This document shows, one piece after another, positions 60,104-64,000 of a stretch of 64,000 nt of DNA; position 1 is the stretch's first letter, and every line of letters starts with the position of its first letter. The stretch lies in the NCBI GenBank assembly GCA_907163375.1, contig CAJQUW010013637.1, forward strand, positions 434,001 to 498,000, written 5' to 3'. This DNA comes from Prostheceraeus crozeri. Lineage: Eukaryota > Platyhelminthes > Polycladida > Euryleptidae. The notes below the pieces were generated by a model. It was not told the origin of the DNA. It did not search any database and worked only from the letters and a program-made list of their open reading frames with translations. Made by a program: the position numbers and the translations under genes.

Positions 60104-61297
60104 ATGAGGAACTACGTCAAGCGCCGGACAACCTACTCACACGATCAATTGGTGGATGCTGTAGAGAGAGTGAAAAGAGACGAGTTTATGAATATTGTGT
60201 CAACTGAGACCGGCATTCCAGTACGGACTATTCGACGACATAAAAACGAAAAAATCGACGACCGACGACTAGGATGCAAAACTGTGATTCCAAGAGATAT
60301 GGAACTTCAGCTACTGAGCTATATCATATTGTGTTCTGATCGTTTCTACGGTCTTAGTACAACTGAAGCAAGGAAGCTGGCGGCTGATTTCGCTAAAGCT
60401 AACAACGTAAAAGTTCCTTCGAGTTGGGGCATCAAAGGATTGGCCGGTGAGGATTGGTTGTTCGCCTTTCGAAAACGGCATAAGCTTTCTTTGAGCAGTC
60501 CTGAGGCAACGTCCATGGCACGTGCACAAGGATTCAACACTAAAGCAGTTGACCACTTTTTCTCTAAGTTGACTTCATTGGTCGAAAAGTTCAATTTTTC
60601 ACCGGGGCGAATTTTGAACCTTGACGAAAGTGGCATAACAAATGTTCCCGCGTGCCCGAAAGTTCTCGCACCTACCGGGCGTAAACAAGTTGGACAAATT
60701 ACCGCGGCTGAGAGAGGAACTCTCGTGACTGTAGTTGGCTGCATCTCGAACGATGGAAATTCTATTCCTCCAGCTTTACTGTTCCCCCGTTCTCGTATTC
60801 CTCCTTCTCTACTTGGTCGCAGCTCACCCCCGGGCTCATTGATTCTCAACTCTCAAAGCGGTTGGATGACGACAGATATCTTTGCCAAAGATATTCTTCC
60901 CCACATAGTGAAACACATGCAGGCAAGTCAAACAAAATCCAATACTTTTGCTTCTGGACAACCACGTCAGCCACGTATCATTTGAAGCTGTGAAGTTCTG
61001 TCGTGACAACGGTGTGCATTTACTCACCTTTCCACCACATTGTTCCCACAAGTTACAGCCTCTCGATGTCGCGGTGTATGGACTCTTCAAAACAGCTTAC
61101 AAGCGGGCGATGTATGACCATCAAATCGCAAATCCTGGTAAGCCCATTGATATTTATCAGATGGCTCCTATCTTTGGCCGCGCTTATGACATCAGTTTTA
61201 CCAGACAAAATATCATAAAAGGATTTCAAGCGACTGGGATATGTCCACTGAATCGAGATATCTTCGATGATTCAGCCTTCGAGGCGGCTTCTTCAGG
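59095..61297 (+). mobile_element. pogo-like transposon, 3' end lost to another insertion
   Basis: The left end is at about 59,095 next to TA. The gene for a pogo-type transposase runs 60,104 to about 61,297. After the last pogo block the sequence passes straight into a retroelement fossil, and no matching right end was found before the window ends at 64,000. So the pogo copy is either cut by that insertion with its right end outside the window, or truncated by deletion. Confidence 0.7.
60104..61297 (+). pseudogene. pogo-type DDE transposase, truncated
   Basis: The start MRNYVKRRTTYSHDQLVDAVE gives a Psq-type helix-turn-helix with TGIPVRTIRRH. A second DNA-binding region runs to GEDWLFAFRKRHKLSL. 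The DDE_1 core has Asp in ILNLDESGI, a conserved GRKQVGQITAAERGTLVTVVGC block, Asp in LLDNHVSH and Asp in HKLQPLDVAVYGLFK. A one-base frame change lies near 60,930, just before the second Asp. Beyond GFQATGICPLNRDIFDD the protein is cut off by the next element. The conserved region is otherwise well kept. Confidence 0.85.
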
Positions 61298-62204
61298 TTA
61301 GACCTCAAGCACGCCTTCTACTCCTTGACTTTGGACCCGCGTGCCCGCTCCATCACCACGTTCGTCCACCGCAAGGTCCGCTACCGCTTCACTCGCTTGC
61401 CGATGGGTCTGTCGTCCTCGCCGGGGGGAACTTCTTCGCCCAATCCAACACTTCGTCCCCTTGGCCCATGTCCACGTGGATGACATTATTCTAGCCGCTC
61501 CTCGCAGGCGCATCTACATTGCGCTGCGTCGCCTTCTTCTTCGCCCCAAGACTGCCAGGTTTGTGGTCCACCACAAGAAGTCTATTTTCAAGCCTACGGC
61601 CCAAATCGATTATTTGGGCCTTCACATTGACTTCCGTGCTCGGCGCTTTCGCCCTTCCACTCAATACCTCGCTGGTCTTGCCTCCGTCGCTCGTCAGGTC
61701 CGAACATCGGTGTCCTTCAAGCAGTACCAGCACTACATGGGGTATCTTGTGTTCTGGCTAACTTCTACCGTGCACCTCTACGCCCTTCTTCAACTGGGCC
61801 TCATCGCTAATCTCAAAGCATTCCGGTGGTTGCTCCGGAAAACCTCCTTTTGGATCCCGTTTGCTACTACGCCTCTTCGTGACAGTTATGTGGACGCCAC
61901 GCCCCAGCTAATCGCTTGGTACGACCCCGCGACTCATACTGCGTGGGCCGCCAGTTCGTGCTTCCCGCAGGTGCATAACGAATTCTTGGCCTTGGCCGCG
62001 GCCGTAGCTGTTTTCGGTCGCCACACTCGTTATTTTGTCGACTGTGCGCCCTCTTTGACGCTCCAGAGGAAGTCTACAGCATTCCTACACCTCAAATTGT
62101 TGCTATCTCTACTGAACGTTCCGATCGTCTGGTGTCCTTCCGAACAGAACTTGGCCGACGGGCCCTCTCGTGACTCTCGTCTAGGTTTGTACCTCTACTG
62201 TTAG
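61298..62204 (+). mobile_element. Retroelement fossil: reverse transcriptase and RNase H fragment
   Basis: The sequence encodes parts of a reverse transcriptase (LKHAFYSLTLDPRARS, RLPMGLSSSP, a VHVDD active-site block, KPTAQIDYLGLHIDF) followed by an RNase H region (YVDATPQLIAW, HNEFLALAAAVAVFG, SEQNLADGPSRDSR). This order is that of LTR-type or DIRS-type retroelements; I cannot settle which. It is GC-rich compared with its surroundings. The copy is broken: it lacks its 5' part and the reading frame is interrupted at least once. No terminal repeats were recognised. It joins the pogo element at about 61,298. It is a relic, probably of moderate age. Confidence 0.75.
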
Positions 62205-64000
62205 CCATTGCTTGTAATCTACTTTTGTAAGCCCGTTTTTATCCGCCGGGGTGCCACTTTTGTCAGAACGGTGCGAAGGTGGCTCCTGATTGGTTTCCTG
62301 TGATTGGTTGTTCATTTTGTATATATTGTCGGTAACCATCCACCTCGGAACACCCGGCGCGTTTGTTAGCGGGCATAACTCAGGGGCGCGGGAACGATTT
62401 TTTGGTTGGTATGGCAGATTTTTCAAATAAAATGATGGACCTTTTCGTATCAAAAACGCGAAATATGTAGGAAAAAGAAAATTTTAATACTAAAAATTGT
62501 GGGTTGTGTTGTATCAAGGAAAGTATCTAGGGTCAACAAAATAAACAAATCTTACATACAGTAGGACTAACAAGGTTTCAAGAGCTACCGGCATCTTAAC
62601 AAATTTCAACATAAGGTGTAGAGTAGATATATCTTCATTTAATGCTAAAATCGGCTCTTATGCGGTTCCCCCCCCCACATTTCCATGAATTAGGTAGTTA
62701 GACACTCGCATCTGTATCTGTCAAGGATGAAAAGTATTACATTTGTAATCGGGTTTTGATTGTGATATGAAATGAAAAATTGGGCATAGGTTTGGGGAGC
62801 CCGTCAGGGATGCCATTTCCCTGGGATTCACCTCCAACATAAGGTAGGCCAATTCAGTTAGGCTGAAATGTTCAAATAAATGAAATTCATAGTCTTATGA
62901 ATTATTGAGACTTATATGCATAAAAGATTGCATTATACTCGTACAATAGTGTAATAGGTAGTTAGACACTCGCAACTGTGTATATTGTAGAACTAATTCA
63001 ATAAGAAAGATAAATTTAAGGAAAAGAGGACATCAGAAGTAGTAATAAGGCCTATGATAGTCATATAAAAGTCTTGTAATTTTTAAAAGAAGACATATCA
63101 ATGTATAGTTCATTGTGTAATGAGTCCTCAATCGACCAAAACATGGCACTTAAAAAGAAGAAATATAAGACAATGAGAAAAATGAAATAATTCGAAAATT
63201 CTTACATTCAATAACCTACATGCATACACCGATTACTATATGAATTTGTTCATGCAATGAATTATACGATGTCGTCCTGCGATACGTCCGTTATGAGAGG
63301 TAAAACATCATTATCAAGTCCGTGGTCATAACGTACAATTATCGGCCGCTATGAAGATACGTAAAGTAGGTTGAGAGTATGAGTAGGCCTATACATGTAG
63401 ACATGTAGTAGTTAACTGATCCTACCTATAATTTACATGAAAAAGCTAGTAGCCTTTTAGTAATGTAAGCTAATTCAGCTGTAAATGAGGTTATCTTAAT
63501 ATGGCGTAATTCGAACTTCAAACAAATTATATAATGATGAATCGATTAGCCTAAGACAGAGGTAAGCAAAAATGGCAAGAATCTTGGAAGCGACGTAAAG
63601 CAAGGTCACGAAATCACAAATGATTCATTGAAGTGGACGCTAACACTTATGAGAGGCTAATGTGAGCACTTTATCGGTTAAGGACGTAACACACGATGTA
63701 ACATTCATTCGCCTCTCCTCTGTATCATGATTCGACGATTTAGTTCAAGCTCATGACAAGATGAAGTGGGTCACGATGAAGAGAAAAATAAGAAAGAAAA
63801 TAAACGGGATAACCGAACTCATAGACTGTGGGTCGTAGGTGTGACGTCAGTAGCAGTTCGTCGAGTAGACAATCAGTATCCAATTGACAAGCAGTTCGTA
63901 GGCTGAAGGGCTGAAGAGCTAGATTGAATTTCCAATGGTTAAGGTTAACGTCATTAAATTTGTGGTTAAGTCTACAATGAAATATTTCTTAGTTTTTATT
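62205..64000. other. AT-rich DNA without a recognised gene; possible single hAT-type end
   Basis: The first ~180 bp (to about 62,390) remain GC-rich and may belong to the retroelement. CAGGGGCGCGGGAACG at about 62,393 resembles the start of some hAT elements, but no inverted partner occurs before 64,000. The 20-mer TAGGTAGTTAGACACTCGCA is present at 62,691-62,710 and 62,955-62,974, and a C10 run lies near 62,668. No frame with a known domain was seen. Confidence 0.45.

Noticed and set aside
60346-60849. 167-codon minus-strand frame
   Set aside because: It is antisense to the conserved pogo catalytic domain, which explains the open frame.

Overview
This is a eukaryotic, repeat-dominated window. 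Spliceable introns, TTAA/TA/6-bp/8-bp target-site duplications, a metazoan-style hammerhead ribozyme motif and frequent short words such as TAGGCCTA and TACATGTA suggest a marine invertebrate, perhaps an echinoderm or other invertebrate deuterostome. That placement is inference only. No host protein-coding gene can be called with confidence; nearly everything recognisable is satellite or mobile DNA.

Region 1 (1-24,126) is a tandem array of a ~1,111-bp unit: 21 full copies and one truncated copy, very similar to each other, running off the left edge. The open frames inside it are broken in many copies by indels and stops and are best read as chance ORFs in a satellite. Each unit carries an 82-bp internal duplication, an 18-bp perfect palindrome, and usually a CACGTG and a TGACGTCA motif. 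Shared variants between neighbouring copies, and an alternating pattern in copies 12-15, record local unequal exchange. A short degenerate tail leads to unique sequence.

Region 2 (24,653-39,862) is one old piggyBac transposon (TTAA duplication, imperfect ends CCCATTATGCGCC / CTCATTAGGCGCC) blown up from about 2.9 kb to 15.2 kb by nested insertions. Two elements with ~390-bp inverted repeats and 8-bp duplications sit upstream of and exactly inside its transposase start (25,524-29,360 and 29,469-33,360). A Tigger/pogo element (35,274-39,618) sits downstream and is itself split by a hAT-like element with a 6-bp duplication (35,838-38,030). The order of insertion can be read from the intact duplications.

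Region 3 (39,867-46,287) holds a Tc1/mariner-superfamily element with a DUF4817-type N-terminus (40,688-43,844), interrupted by a deleted Harbinger element, and a second 6-bp-duplication hAT element (44,270-46,281). Region 4 (46,288-51,935) is mostly AT-rich sequence with no gene. It contains a 48-bp near-perfect palindrome, a convincing type I hammerhead ribozyme motif at 47,822-47,868, scattered copies of a short dispersed repeat, and a 722-bp foldback element.

Region 5 (51,936-64,000) carries a small hAT remnant, a nearly complete Harbinger element with an open 360-residue transposase and a Myb-like partner gene, a mariner with perfect ends and a single stop in its transposase, and a pogo element cut short by a reverse-transcriptase/RNase H retroelement fossil. 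The last ~1.8 kb has no recognisable gene. The most interesting observations are the layered transposon nest, the two little-described long-TIR transposon families, the hammerhead motif, and the structured satellite.
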